A stretch of DNA of 64,000 nucleotides from Micromonospora sediminicola (GCF_900089585.1 NZ_FLRH01000003.1:1535001-1599000); one strand, 5' to 3'. Positions 17,175 through 25,799 are shown, numbered from the stretch's first letter. Notes: a model not told the origin generated them from the sequence alone. Program-made: numbers and translations.

Positions 17175-17349
17175 CACCGCTTCCTCCGGACCGGCCGCGG
17201 CACCGTGCCGCGTGGTCGAGGCCCTGTTACCCACGGTGTCGTCGCCCGGAAACGCACCGGTCGGCGTGTCGGCCCGTTTCGCCCGTTCGGGTGCGGGCTC
17301 CGGCGCGGGCCTTCTCGCCGAGCGGGCCGCCGGGCGTGACACGGCCGGC

Positions 17350-17364
17350 TACGGTGGGCGCGTG
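17350..17364 (+). promoter_or_regulatory. Leaderless -10 of the small membrane protein gene
   Basis: TACGGT at 17350-17355 is followed by six bases and GTG 17362, the leaderless spacing also seen at cutA. Confidence 0.55.
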
Positions 17365-17646
17365 GCGGGGATGCCGGCGGTGCTGACGGGGGCGTGGGCC
17401 TATGCCCTCACCCTGGTGGCGGACCGGCCGGTCGCGCTGCTCGCCGGTGCGGCGGTGGTCGCCGCGCTGCTGCTGGCCACCCTGCTCGCGCTGCGGGTGC
17501 GCGCGCTGCCCGCGCCGCCCGGCACGCGCTGGGCCGCCGCCCTGCGGGCCCGCGCCCGCCGCCGCGGAGTGCCTCGGCAGGTCGACCCGGACGCGCCGGG
17601 TCGTCCGCGCCCGCGCGCACCCGGGCTCCGCCCCTCGGCCGCGTAG
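17362..17646 (+). CDS. Small membrane protein, DUF6412-like
   Basis: A 94-aa protein with one or two hydrophobic helices (about 5-22 and 25-50), then a basic Arg/Pro-rich tail to the end. It resembles the DUF6412 proteins that often sit directly before a second YidC gene in actinomycetes, as here (141 bp upstream of the insertase). The start is fixed by the TACGGT-N6-GTG leaderless arrangement; ATG 17371 is an alternative. The conserved neighbourhood suggests a partner in membrane insertion, but no function is known. Confidence 0.65.
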   Translation: MAGMPAVLTGAWAYALTLVADRPVALLAGAAVVAALLLATLLALRVRALPAPPGTRWAAALRARARRRGVPRQVDPDAPGRPRPRAPGLRPSAA

Positions 17647-17787
17647 CCGGGCCCGGGCGGGCAGCCACCCGCGTGACGTCCACCGGTTCCTCCGTCCCGG
17701 CTTTCGCGGCCGATTCCGTCGTCGTCCGTCCCGCCGCGGCACGTCGCCGCCCCGGGACACCCGGAATCGTCGCCGAGGGGTCTTCCC

Positions 17788-18531
17788 ATGCTCGCCTTCG
17801 CACCGTTGCACGCCGCGGCCTCGGCCGCCGCGGTCGTCGTCACCTGGCTCGCCGACGCGCTCGTCCCGCTCGCCGGCGACGCCGCGACGGCCGCCGCCAT
17901 CGTCCTGTTCACCGCCGGGATCCGGCTGCTGATCTCGCCGCTCACCGTGGCCCAGGTCCGCGGGGAGCGGCGTCGCGCCGCACTCGCGCCGGAGGTCCGC
18001 GATCTCCAGCGCCGGTACGCCGACGACCCCACCCGCCTGCAGAGCGAGCTGTTCGCGCTCTACCGGCGGGCCGGCGCCAGCCCGGTCGCCGGTTGCCTGC
18101 CGGCGCTGTTGCAGGCGCCGTTCTTCCTGGTCATGTACCGCCTCTTCGCCACCGGTGACGGCGCGCCGGAACTGCTGGGGGAGCGGTTGGCCGGCGTACC
18201 GCTGGGGTGGCACCTCGGCGACGGACTGGCCGGGCCGGTGCCGGTCGTGTTCGGGGTGCTGCTGGCGGTCCTGCTGGCGTTGGCCTGGTGGTCCTCCCGG
18301 CGGGCGCGCCGGGCGGCCGCCGCCACCGGCACGGTGGCCGGCGCGCCGGCCGAGGGTCCCGGCGCGGCGGTGCTCGGCCGGCTGGTGCCGCTGCTGCCGT
18401 TCGGGACCGTGCTGGTGGCGCTGGTGGTGCCGCTCGCGGCCGTGCTCTACCTGGTCACCACCACCGCGTGGACCGTTGTGGAGCAGGCGGTGCTGCGTCG
18501 CCCGGTTCCGGAACCCATCGACAAGCGTTGA
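17788..18531 (+). CDS. YidC/Oxa1-family membrane protein insertase (second paralogue)
   Basis: A 247-aa polytopic protein. After an N-terminal hydrophobic segment it carries the Oxa1 core: an amphipathic ISPLTVAQVRGERRRAALAPEVRDLQ region, a cytosolic charged loop, and the membrane motif GCLPALLQAPFFLVMYRLF. The total is about five helices, with no large extracytoplasmic domain. It is shorter than a typical main YidC and lies away from rpmH/rnpA, so it is a paralogue rather than the housekeeping copy. Such insertases help fold membrane proteins with or without SecYEG. The stop codon is embedded in the TTGACA -35 box of the following glucanase promoter. Confidence 0.88.
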   Translation: MLAFAPLHAAASAAAVVVTWLADALVPLAGDAATAAAIVLFTAGIRLLISPLTVAQVRGERRRAALAPEVRDLQRRYADDPTRLQSELFALYRRAGASPVAGCLPALLQAPFFLVMYRLFATGDGAPELLGERLAGVPLGWHLGDGLAGPVPVVFGVLLAVLLALAWWSSRRARRAAAATGTVAGAPAEGPGAAVLGRLVPLLPFGTVLVALVVPLAAVLYLVTTTAWTVVEQAVLRRPVPEPIDKR

Positions 18532-18578
18532 CAAGTGCGGGGACGGGCGCGTAGAAATCGCTCTCAGAGAGCGCTCTC
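18528..18578 (+). promoter_or_regulatory. Promoter and LacI-type operator of the GH16 gene
   Basis: A consensus TTGACA (18528-18533) is followed by an 18-bp spacer and TAGAAA (18552-18557). Just downstream is the perfect palindrome GAGAGCGCTCTC at 18567-18578, overlapping a second imperfect dyad GCTCTC-A-GAGAGC. The CG-centred form is that of LacI-family sugar repressors such as CebR (GGGAGCGCTCCC core). Position at about +5 fits repression by roadblock. Confidence 0.65.
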
Positions 18579-18608
18579 CGCCCCGTCCCCGCAGAGAGGC
18601 ACCCCGAC

Positions 18609-20033
18609 ATGGACCCGATTCCGGCGGCCCCGGCCGCCCCCACCACCGTGCCCCGGCCACGCCGCCGGCTCGCCCTGGCCGCCGCCGTGCTCGCCGCCAC
18701 CACCGCGCTCGCCGGCATCTCGATGACCGCGCAGGCGGCCGTGCCGGCCCCACCCTCCGGATGGAGCCTGGTCTGGAGCGACGACTTCACCGGCGCCGCC
18801 AACACGCTGCCCTCGTCCGCCAACTGGATCGTCGACACCGGCACCAGCTATCCGGGCGGGCCGGCCAACTGGGGTACCGGCGAGATCCAGACCTACACCT
18901 CCAGCACCGCCAACCTGGCCCACGACGGGTCGGGCAACCTGCGCATCACGCCGCTGCGGGACGCCGCCGGCCGCTGGACCTCGGCCCGGATCGAGACGGT
19001 ACGGGCCAACTTCAAGCCGCCGTCCGGCGGCGTGCTGGCCCTGGAGGGCCGGATCCAGATGCCCAACGTCACCGGCGCGGCGGCGGCCGGCTACTGGCCG
19101 GCGTTCTGGGCGCTCGGTTCCCCCTACCGGGGCAACTACCAGAACTGGCCGGGCATCGGCGAGTTCGACGTGATGGAGAACGTCAACGGGATCAACTCGG
19201 TCTGGGGCGTGCTGCACTGCGGGGTCGCGCCGGGCGGCCCGTGCGGCGAGTTCAACGGCATCGGCGCGTCCCGGGCCTGCCCCGGCAGCACCTGCCAGTC
19301 GGCGTTCCACACCTACCGGTTCGAGTGGGACGCCTCGGTGAGCCCGCAGCAACTGCGCTGGTACGTCGACGGCCAGCTCTTCCACACCGTCGGGCAGAAC
19401 CAGGTCGGCGAGCCGTACTGGGGGCAGATGACCAACCACGCCGGCTACTTCCTGCTGCTCAACGTGGCCATGGGCGGCGGCTTCCCGGACGGGGTGGCCG
19501 GCTCGGCCACGCCGACCGCGGCCACCGTGTCCGGCCGGTCCATGCTCGTCGACTACGTGGCGGTCTACACCCGCGGCGGCGGGGGCAACCCGTCGCCGAC
19601 CCCGACCACCCCGCCGCCCGGCGGGGTGCGGGACGCCTACGCCACCATCCAGGCCGAGTTGTTCAACGCGCAGAACGGCGTGCAGGTGGAGACGTGCGCC
19701 GAGGGCGGCCAGGACATCGGCTGGCTGGCCAACGGTGACTGGGCCCGCTACGACAACGTCGACTTCGGCTCGACCCCGCCGCGCGACTTCGTGGCCCGGG
19801 TCGCCTCCGGCGCGGCGGCCGGCGTGAGCGGCCTGGTCGAGGTCCGGGTGGACAGCCCGACCGCGCCGCCGATCGGCAGCTTCGCGGTCGGGAACACCGG
19901 TGGCTGGCAGACCTGGCGCTCGGTGCCCGGCAACGTGGGCGCGGTGACCGGGCGGCACACGGTCTACCTGACCTTCAGCAGCGGCCAGCCGTCCGACTTC
20001 GTCAACGTCAACTGGTTCACGTTCCGTCGCTGA
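18609..20033 (+). CDS. Secreted GH16 endo-beta-glucanase with CBM6
   Basis: A 474-aa exported enzyme. Residues 1-42 are a long signal peptide with an RRR n-region and a cleavage after AQA. About 50-325 is a GH16 domain with the catalytic signature GEFDVMEN carrying the nucleophile and acid/base glutamates, preceded by FWALGSPY. A Gly/Pro/Thr linker joins a CBM6-like beta-sandwich (about 340-474; AEGGQDIGWLANGDWARY, WQTWRSV). The family hydrolyses beta-1,3 or mixed-linkage glucans such as laminarin or fungal walls. Cysteine pairs in the GH16 domain (HCGVAPGGPC, ACPGSTC) suggest extracellular disulfides. Expression should respond to a sugar through the upstream palindromic operator. It converges with the DedA gene. 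Confidence 0.92.
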   Translation: MDPIPAAPAAPTTVPRPRRRLALAAAVLAATTALAGISMTAQAAVPAPPSGWSLVWSDDFTGAANTLPSSANWIVDTGTSYPGGPANWGTGEIQTYTSSTANLAHDGSGNLRITPLRDAAGRWTSARIETVRANFKPPSGGVLALEGRIQMPNVTGAAAAGYWPAFWALGSPYRGNYQNWPGIGEFDVMENVNGINSVWGVLHCGVAPGGPCGEFNGIGASRACPGSTCQSAFHTYRFEWDASVSPQQLRWYVDGQLFHTVGQNQVGEPYWGQMTNHAGYFLLLNVAMGGGFPDGVAGSATPTAATVSGRSMLVDYVAVYTRGGGGNPSPTPTTPPPGGVRDAYATIQAELFNAQNGVQVETCAEGGQDIGWLANGDWARYDNVDFGSTPPRDFVARVASGAAAGVSGLVEVRVDSPTAPPIGSFAVGNTGGWQTWRSVPGNVGAVTGRHTVYLTFSSGQPSDFVNVNWFTFRR

Positions 20034-20042
20034 GGCGGGCGG

Positions 20043-20708
20043 TCAGCGCCCGGCGGTCACCGACTGCCGCCGGGCGCGCCGCCGGCGTACCTTCTTCACC
20101 GCCCAGCTCACGATCATGACGCCGAACACGGCGAAGATCGCGTAGTTGAACCACTGGCTGTACCGGTCGACGTCCTCCCACCGCGAACCCAGGGCGAAGC
20201 CGGCGCCGACGATCAACGCGTTCCACACCCCACTGCCCAGCGTGGTGAGCAGGATGAACTCGCCCAACGGCATGCGGTTCGCGCCGGCCGGGATCGAGAC
20301 CAGGCTGCGGACCACCGGCACCACCCGGCCGATCAGCACCGCCCAGCGGCCGTGCCGCTCGAACCACCGGTCGGCCTTCTCCAGGTCCTCCAGGTCGACC
20401 AGCGGGATGTGGTCCAGCCACCGCTTCAGGCGGTCCTCGCCGAGCGCCGCGCCGAGCCAGTAGAGCACCAGCGCGCCGAGCAGCGAGCCGACCGTCGCGG
20501 CGAACACGATCAGCAGAACGTTGAACCGGCCCTCGGCGGAGAGATAGCCGGCCATCGCCAACACGATCTCGCTCGGGATCGGTGGGATGATGCTCTCCAA
20601 CGCCACCAGCAGGGCCACGCCGACCGCGCCGAACGAGTCGATCACGCTGGCCACCCAGCCGGTCAGCCCGGTGAACTGGTTCGGGTCGACGTCTTGGGCC
20701 AGGGCCAT
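20043..20708 (-). CDS. DedA-family membrane protein
   Basis: A 221-aa integral membrane protein with about five helices. It matches the DedA (SNARE-associated/VTT) family: LESIIPPIPSEIVLAMAGYL in the first re-entrant region and the conserved Arg-rich GRVVPVVRSLVSIPAGANRM segment. Members act as flippases for undecaprenyl phosphate or phospholipids and affect membrane potential and antibiotic tolerance. GGAAGGA precedes ATG 20708. The C-terminus is strongly basic (KKVRRRRARRQ). It is a single-gene unit that converges with the glucanase with nine bases between stops. Confidence 0.9.
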   Translation of the reverse strand: MALAQDVDPNQFTGLTGWVASVIDSFGAVGVALLVALESIIPPIPSEIVLAMAGYLSAEGRFNVLLIVFAATVGSLLGALVLYWLGAALGEDRLKRWLDHIPLVDLEDLEKADRWFERHGRWAVLIGRVVPVVRSLVSIPAGANRMPLGEFILLTTLGSGVWNALIVGAGFALGSRWEDVDRYSQWFNYAIFAVFGVMIVSWAVKKVRRRRARRQSVTAGR

Positions 20709-20778
20709 GGTGGTCCTTCCACAGGGTTGCCGGAGATCCGGGGGTAGTACCCGGCCCGGCCCCGCTCACACCTGTGGC

Positions 20779-21372
20779 TCAGCTCTCCGGATGCAGTGCC
20801 GCGTCCGCCGGTCCGCGCCGCCAGCCGGTGAAGCGGACCACCAGGCCGCCCCGGCTGGGGGAGCAGCAGTACGGCCCGGCCGACGCCTCGGCGGCCGGGT
20901 CGAGCGGTGCGACCCGGACCAGTCGCCACGGCTCGTCCGCCACCCGGGCCCGTACGGTCAGCGCGTCCCCGGCCCGGCTCACCCGCACCGTCACGTCCCG
21001 CCCCGACCAGTCCGGCACCGGCGCCACCGACCAGTCGGAGAACTCGTCCGTCACCACGGCGCCGACCTGCGGGGCGCCGTCGCTCACCTCGACGCCGGCC
21101 TTGGTCCACCGCCGCTCGTCCACCCGGACCAGCACGCCGGCCTGGTCGAACTGCGCGCCGTAGTCCAGCCGGAAGGAGACCTCGACGGCGCTGTCCAGCG
21201 GGAACGGCGCGAGCAGCGCCGAGCCGTCGTCGTGCACGAAGCCGTAGCTGGTGCGCCGCCAGAAGTCGCTGCCGCCGCGCGGCTCCACCAGCAGGCCACC
21301 GTCGACCGGCTCGGCGCGCTCCGGCGGGTTCAGCCAGACACCGGCGGACCAGTCCGAGGCATCCTCGCTCAT
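20779..21372 (-). CDS. DUF1349 domain protein
   Basis: A 197-aa cytosolic protein of the DUF1349 family, which adopts a concanavalin-like beta-sandwich. Typical features are the DFWRRTSYGF and QFDQAGVLVRVDERRWTKAGVEVSDG segments and a late YCCSPSRGGLVVRF strand. Some members are linked to sugar or glycan binding, but there is no defined reaction. The start is supported by a leaderless -10 (TACGGT, six bases before ATG 21372). It is divergent from the GH13 gene (53 bp between starts), which is consistent with a carbohydrate theme. Confidence 0.8.
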   Translation of the reverse strand: MSEDASDWSAGVWLNPPERAEPVDGGLLVEPRGGSDFWRRTSYGFVHDDGSALLAPFPLDSAVEVSFRLDYGAQFDQAGVLVRVDERRWTKAGVEVSDGAPQVGAVVTDEFSDWSVAPVPDWSGRDVTVRVSRAGDALTVRARVADEPWRLVRVAPLDPAAEASAGPYCCSPSRGGLVVRFTGWRRGPADAALHPES

Positions 21373-21378
21373 GGGGGC

Positions 21379-21384
21379 ACCGTA
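21379..21384 (-). promoter_or_regulatory. Leaderless -10 of the DUF1349 gene
   Basis: On the minus strand TACGGT is followed by GCCCCC and then ATG 21372, giving initiation at the start codon. Confidence 0.55.
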
Positions 21385-21425
21385 CCGGGTTTGCCGGATC
21401 GGGCGTTCGGAGAAGTAGTTGCCGC

Positions 21426-23078
21426 ATGGGTGACAGGTGGTATCAGGAGGCGGTCGTCTACTGCCTCGACGTGGACACGTACGCGGACTCCGACGGCGAC
21501 GGGGTGGGTGACTTCCAGGGCCTGATCGGGCGACTGGACTACCTGGCCCGGCTGGGAGTGACCTGCCTCTGGCTGAACCCGATCCACCCCTCGCCGAACA
21601 AGGACGACGGGTACGACGCGACCGACTTCTACAACGTCGATCCGCGCCTCGGCACCCTGGGCGACTTCGCCGAGCTGCTGCACCAGGCGCAGAACCACGG
21701 CATCCGGGTGATCATCGACCTGGTGGTCAACCACACCTCGGACCAGCACCCCTGGTTCCAGTCCGCCCGGTCCTCACCGGACTCGCCCTACCGCGACTGG
21801 TACGTCTGGGCCGACCACGAGCCGGACGACCGGCACCAGGGCATGGTGTTCCCGGGCGAGCAGCACGAGACGTGGACCTACGACCGCACCGCCAAGGCCT
21901 GGTACTACCACCGCTTCTACAAGTTCCAGCCGGACCTCAACATCGAGAACCCGAAGGTCCGCGCGGAGATCAAGAAGATCACCTCGTTCTGGCTCCAGCT
22001 CGGCGTCTCCGGCTTCCGGATGGACGCCGTGCCGTTCATCATCGAGAAGACCGAGCCGGGCAACCCGAACGCGCCCAAGGACTTCGACTTCCTCACCGAC
22101 CTGCGTCAGCACGTGCAGTGGCGCCGGGGTGACGCGGTCCTGCTGGCCGAGGCGAACGTCGAGCCGGACCAGTTGCCGGTCTACTTCGGCGACGGCAGCG
22201 GCTCGGGCAACCGGATCCACATGCTCTTCGACTTCATGCTCAACGGCCGGCTGATGCTCGCCCTCGCCCGGGAGGACCCGGAGGCGATCATCGACGCGCT
22301 GCGCGACACCCCGAAGCTGCCCACCGGCGGCCAGTGGGCGACGTTCCTGCGCAACCACGACGAGATCGACCTGTCCCGCCTCACCGCCGACCAGCGCAAG
22401 GACGTGCTGGCGAAGTTCGGGCCGGACGAGAACATGCAGCTCTACGGCCGGGGCATCCGCCGCCGCCTCGCCCCGATGCTCGGCAACGACCGGCGGCACA
22501 TCGAACTGGCGTACGCGCTCCAGTTCTCGCTGCGCGGCACGCCGGTGCTGCGCTACGGCGAGGAGATCGGAATGGGGGAGGACCTGGCACTGGACGGCCG
22601 GGACGCGATCCGCACCCCGATGCAGTGGTCGTACAAGGAGAACGCCGGCTTCTCCACCGCCGAGCCGGAGAAGCTGGTCCGCCCGGTGATCGACAAGGGG
22701 GACTTCGGCTACCAGCAGGTCAACGTCACCGTCCAGCGCAAGGACCCGCGTTCGCTGCTGGGCTGGTTCGAGCGGATGATCCGCACGCTGCGGGAGGCGC
22801 CGGAGATCGGCTCCGGCAGCACCGCCCACATCGACGTGCCGATGCCGCCCGGCGTGCTCGCGCACCGCGCCGACGGGCGTACCGGGACCATGGTCTTCCT
22901 GCACAACCTCGGCACCGAGGACGTGGAGATCGACCTGAGCACGCTGGCCCCGGAGGCGGACCTGCCGATCGACGTGCTGACCGACCGCAACTACGAGGAC
23001 GTCGGCAAGCTCGACCGGCTCAAGCTCGCCGGCCACGGCTACCGCTGGATCCGGCTCTGTCGGGGCCGGGACCTCTGA
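21426..23078 (+). CDS. GH13 alpha-amylase-family protein, trehalose-synthase-like
   Basis: A 550-aa cytosolic enzyme of the alpha-amylase superfamily. Conserved regions in order: DLVVNHTSDQHPWFQ (region I), GFRMDAVPF with the nucleophile Asp (region II), LLAEANVEP with the acid/base Glu (region III), and FLRNHDEID (region IV). The N-terminal WYQEAVVYCLDVDTYADSDGDGVGDF and the long insert GMVFPGEQHETWTYD match the trehalose synthase (maltose-trehalose isomerase) branch. CLDVDTY replaces the usual EVHVRSF, so the product may differ (isomerase versus glucosidase or sucrose hydrolase). No maltokinase or glgE lies next to it. Substrate assignment is tentative. Confidence 0.83.
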   Translation: MGDRWYQEAVVYCLDVDTYADSDGDGVGDFQGLIGRLDYLARLGVTCLWLNPIHPSPNKDDGYDATDFYNVDPRLGTLGDFAELLHQAQNHGIRVIIDLVVNHTSDQHPWFQSARSSPDSPYRDWYVWADHEPDDRHQGMVFPGEQHETWTYDRTAKAWYYHRFYKFQPDLNIENPKVRAEIKKITSFWLQLGVSGFRMDAVPFIIEKTEPGNPNAPKDFDFLTDLRQHVQWRRGDAVLLAEANVEPDQLPVYFGDGSGSGNRIHMLFDFMLNGRLMLALAREDPEAIIDALRDTPKLPTGGQWATFLRNHDEIDLSRLTADQRKDVLAKFGPDENMQLYGRGIRRRLAPMLGNDRRHIELAYALQFSLRGTPVLRYGEEIGMGEDLALDGRDAIRTPMQWSYKENAGFSTAEPEKLVRPVIDKGDFGYQQVNVTVQRKDPRSLLGWFERMIRTLREAPEIGSGSTAHIDVPMPPGVLAHRADGRTGTMVFLHNLGTEDVEIDLSTLAPEADLPIDVLTDRNYEDVGKLDRLKLAGHGYRWIRLCRGRDL

Positions 23079-23135
23079 TCGCGGCGCGCGCGGGTTAGGC
23101 TCCTTCGATCGACCCCAAGTTACCGGGAGGTAATC

Positions 23136-23894
23136 ATGTCGGAGGAGCCCCGCGTCGCCATCGTGACCGGAGCCGCGCGCGGCATCGGCGCGGCCACCGC
23201 CCGCCGGCTGGCGGCCGACGGCATGGCTGTCGCCGTGGTCGACATCGACGAGTCCGCCACCAAGGAGACCGTTGACGCCATCGGCTCGGCCGGTGGCCGG
23301 GCCCTCGGCGTCGGCGCCGACGTCTCCGACCGGGCCCAGGTCGAGGCCGCCGTGGAACGGATCGCCGCCGAACTGGGCGCCCCGACCGTGCTCGTCAACA
23401 ACGCCGGCGTGCTCCGGGACAACCTGCTGTTCAAGATGACCGACGTCGACTGGGACACGGTCATGGGCGTGCACCTGCGCGGCGCCTTCCTGTTCAGCCA
23501 GGCCGCGCAGAAGCACATGGTCGAGCGCAAGTGGGGCCGGATCGTCAACCTCTCCAGCACCTCGGCGCTGGGCAACCGGGGGCAGGCGAACTACTCGGCC
23601 GCCAAGGCCGGCCTCCAGGGCTTCACCAAGACGCTGGCGATCGAGCTGGGTCCGTTCGGGGTGACCGTCAACGCCGTCGCGCCGGGCTTCATCGTCACCG
23701 ACATGACCGCGGCCACGGCAGCACGGATGAAGGTCGACTTCGAGGCGCTCCAGCAGCACGCCGCCGCCGAGATCCCGGTACGCCGTCCCGGCCGTCCGGA
23801 GGACGTCGCGCACACCATCTCGTTCCTGGCCAGCGAGGGCGCGTCGTTCGTCTCCGGCCAGGTCATCTACGTCGCCGGCGGCCCGAAGGACTGA
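23136..23894 (+). CDS. SDR oxidoreductase, 3-oxoacyl-ACP reductase-like
   Basis: A classical short-chain dehydrogenase of 252 aa. It has the NAD(P)-binding TGAARGIGAATA, the NNAG motif, and the catalytic Ser-Tyr-Lys set (NLSSTSALGNRGQANYSAAKAG), ending with GQVIYVAGG. The shape fits FabG-like reductases; acidic residues after beta-2 (VVDIDE) suggest NADH preference rather than NADPH. The RBS GGGAGGT lies upstream of ATG 23136, and TAGGCT near 23095 can serve as -10. Not being in a fab cluster, it may act in another pathway (acetoacetyl-CoA, sugar or steroid reduction). Confidence 0.85.
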   Translation: MSEEPRVAIVTGAARGIGAATARRLAADGMAVAVVDIDESATKETVDAIGSAGGRALGVGADVSDRAQVEAAVERIAAELGAPTVLVNNAGVLRDNLLFKMTDVDWDTVMGVHLRGAFLFSQAAQKHMVERKWGRIVNLSSTSALGNRGQANYSAAKAGLQGFTKTLAIELGPFGVTVNAVAPGFIVTDMTAATAARMKVDFEALQQHAAAEIPVRRPGRPEDVAHTISFLASEGASFVSGQVIYVAGGPKD

Positions 23895-23900
23895 CCGCTG

Positions 23901-23936
23901 CCCGGCGCGGCCCCGCTCAGGCGGGGTCGCGCCGGG
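23901..23936. terminator. Convergent terminator overlapping a stop codon
   Basis: A 16-base arm (CCCGGCGCGGCCCCGC) pairs with the reverse arm at 23921-23936 with one mismatch. The loop contains the stop codon of the minus-strand membrane protein gene. Confidence 0.65.
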
Positions 23937-24333
23937 TGCGCCAGAGCCAGAACAGGCCGAGCGCCGGCAGCACCAGCGGGATGTAGCCGTAGCCGCTGCC
24001 GAAGTCCGACCACACCGTCTCGTCCGGGAACAGCTCGGGGTCGGCGATGCTCAGCACGCCGACCGCGAGGACCCCGACCAGCTCGACCGAGCAGCAGGCC
24101 AGCGCCACCCGGCGGCCGGCGTGCCCGGCGCGGGCCAGCCCGACCGCCGCCACGATGTAGATCAGCGCGGCCAGCGCGGAGAGCAGGTACGCCACCGGCG
24201 CCTCGTCGAACTTCGTGGCGATCTGCAGCCCGGCCCGTGAGGTCGCGGCGATGGCGAACAGGATGTAGACCGCGATCAGCAGCCGGCCCGGCCCCCGGTT
24301 GGTGGCGCGTTCCGGCGCCCGGGTCTCAGCCAC
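23917..24333 (-). CDS. Conserved membrane protein (four helices)
   Basis: A 138-aa integral membrane protein with about four hydrophobic segments (residues 17-37, 47-68, 78-97, 112-130) and a short RTRRDPA tail. The segment between helices 3 and 4 (DPELFPDETVWSDFGSGYGY) is acidic and probably extracellular. I recognise it only as a conserved actinobacterial membrane protein of unknown function. Its ATG lies inside the end of the preceding gene (8-bp overlap), so it is the second gene of a two-gene operon. Confidence 0.65.
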   Translation of the reverse strand: MAETRAPERATNRGPGRLLIAVYILFAIAATSRAGLQIATKFDEAPVAYLLSALAALIYIVAAVGLARAGHAGRRVALACCSVELVGVLAVGVLSIADPELFPDETVWSDFGSGYGYIPLVLPALGLFWLWRTRRDPA

Positions 24334-24739
24334 CGACGACCTCCCAGGTCTGCTGCAGCCGGACCACGACGACCGGCGTCACCAGGCAGATCGCGCAGAC
24401 GATCGCGGAGCCCCACCGGGTCGGCTCCATCCGGGCCAGCACCCAGGCCAGCGGCGGCAGGCAGACCAGCGTCACCAGATAGCCGAAGAACGCGCCCGGC
24501 TCGCCCGGCCGGTCGCCCCCGCCGAGCGCGACGAGCGCCACCACGGTCAGCGCGAGCAGCGCCACCTCCAGCACGGCCAGGCCGATGAACTGGAGCCGGT
24601 CCGGCGGCTGTCGGCGCACGGCGGCCACCAGGGCCCAGACCGCGACCACCAGCGAGAGCACGATCGGGATCGTGGCGAGGATCCCGTCCACCGGCGAGGC
24701 GGAGGCCGCGGCGCTGGTCATCGACGCTGTGTCGTTCAC
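24326..24739 (-). CDS. Conserved membrane protein (four helices), first gene of a pair
   Basis: A 137-aa integral membrane protein with four hydrophobic segments (about 20-41, 50-71, 83-101, 108-127). The N-terminus is Ala/Ser-rich. No family was recognised. GTG 24739 is leaderless: TAGACT lies six bases upstream. A 19-bp dyad covers that -10 box, implying repression or activation by an unknown dimeric regulator. The downstream partner is another small membrane protein, and the two may form a complex. Confidence 0.65.
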   Translation of the reverse strand: MNDTASMTSAAASASPVDGILATIPIVLSLVVAVWALVAAVRRQPPDRLQFIGLAVLEVALLALTVVALVALGGGDRPGEPGAFFGYLVTLVCLPPLAWVLARMEPTRWGSAIVCAICLVTPVVVVRLQQTWEVVGG

Positions 24740-24745
24740 CGGCCC

Positions 24746-24767
24746 AGTCTACTAATCCGTGTAGTAG
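24746..24767 (-). promoter_or_regulatory. Dyad operator overlapping a leaderless promoter
   Basis: The inverted repeat CTACTAATCCGTGTAGTAG (24749-24767, arms CTACTA/TAGTAG) overlaps the minus-strand -10 TAGACT (24746-24751) of the two-gene membrane operon. AT-rich against a GC-rich background, it is a good candidate for a TetR/MarR/GntR-type site. Confidence 0.5.
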
Positions 24768-24871
24768 CGGCTCTCCCGCCGGGTCGGGGCGCGCCGGGCG
24801 GGTCGGGCGACTAGCGTGGATCACGGCCCCGGGCGTACGCCGGGGGCCGACGACGACGGCAGGGGGTCGGG

Positions 24872-25768
24872 GTGCGGTTCGGGTTGTTCGGCACCGGTCA
24901 CTGGGCGGCGGAGACGCACGCCGCGGCCATCGACGCGCATCCGCGGGCGCGACTGGCCGGCGTGTGGGGGCGCAACCCGGCGAAGGCGGAGGAGCTGGCC
25001 ACCCGGCACGGCGTGCCGGCCTTCACCGAGGTCGACGCGTTGCTCGACGCCTGCGACGCGGTCGCCGTGGCGCTCCCGCCCGACGTGCAGGCCGACATCG
25101 CCGTCCGGGCCGCCACCGCCGGGCGGCACCTGCTGCTGGACAAGCCGCTCGCGCTCGGCCTGGCCGACGCCGACCGGGTGGTCGCCGCCGCCCAGGCGTC
25201 GGGGGTGGCCTCGGTGGTCTTCTTCACCCAGCGCTTCCACCCGAACGTCACCGGCTTCCTCGCCTCGACCGCCGCCGCCGGCGGCTGGCAGCACGCGCGG
25301 GCCACCATGTTCGCCTCGATCTACCAGCCCGGGAACCCGTACGGCGACTCGCAGTGGCGGCGGGACCGGGGTGCGCTCTGGGACATCGGCCCGCACGCGC
25401 TGTCGCTGATCCTGCCGGTGCTCGGTCGGGTCACCCGGGTCGCCGCGATGGACGGGCCGAGTGGTCTGGTGCACCTGCTGCTCACCCACGACGGCGGCGC
25501 GACCAGCTCGCTCTCGCTCACCCTGGACGCGCCGGCCGAGGCGGTCGCCCGGGACTTCGTCTTCTTCGGCGAGAACGGCACCGAGACCGTCCCGCCCGGT
25601 GACGGCAGCGTGCTCCAGGCGTTCGGCACCGCGCTGGACCAGCTGCTGGAGGAGGTCGACGCGGGCACCCGGGACCACCGCTGCGACGTGCGCTTCGGTC
25701 GCGAGGTGGTGGCGGTGCTCGACGCGGCGGAGACCGCCCGGGCCCAGGGCCGCACGGTCGACCTCTGA
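24872..25768 (+). CDS. Gfo/Idh/MocA-family oxidoreductase
   Basis: A 298-aa NAD(P)-dependent dehydrogenase. The Rossmann motif is GLFGTGHWAAETH (residues 4-16), and the family signature DKPLALGLADAD (EKP-like, catalytic Lys) follows at about 90. The C-terminal domain supplies the sheet and the WDIGPHAL motif with the conserved His. Family members oxidise sugars, inositols or related polyols. AGGGGG precedes GTG 24872. TAGCGT near 24813 could be the -10, giving a leader of about 45 nt. No sugar transporter is adjacent, so the substrate is unknown. Confidence 0.87.
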   Translation: MRFGLFGTGHWAAETHAAAIDAHPRARLAGVWGRNPAKAEELATRHGVPAFTEVDALLDACDAVAVALPPDVQADIAVRAATAGRHLLLDKPLALGLADADRVVAAAQASGVASVVFFTQRFHPNVTGFLASTAAAGGWQHARATMFASIYQPGNPYGDSQWRRDRGALWDIGPHALSLILPVLGRVTRVAAMDGPSGLVHLLLTHDGGATSSLSLTLDAPAEAVARDFVFFGENGTETVPPGDGSVLQAFGTALDQLLEEVDAGTRDHRCDVRFGREVVAVLDAAETARAQGRTVDL

Positions 25769-25799
25769 AAATCCCGTCGCGGGCGGGACGACCCGCCGT

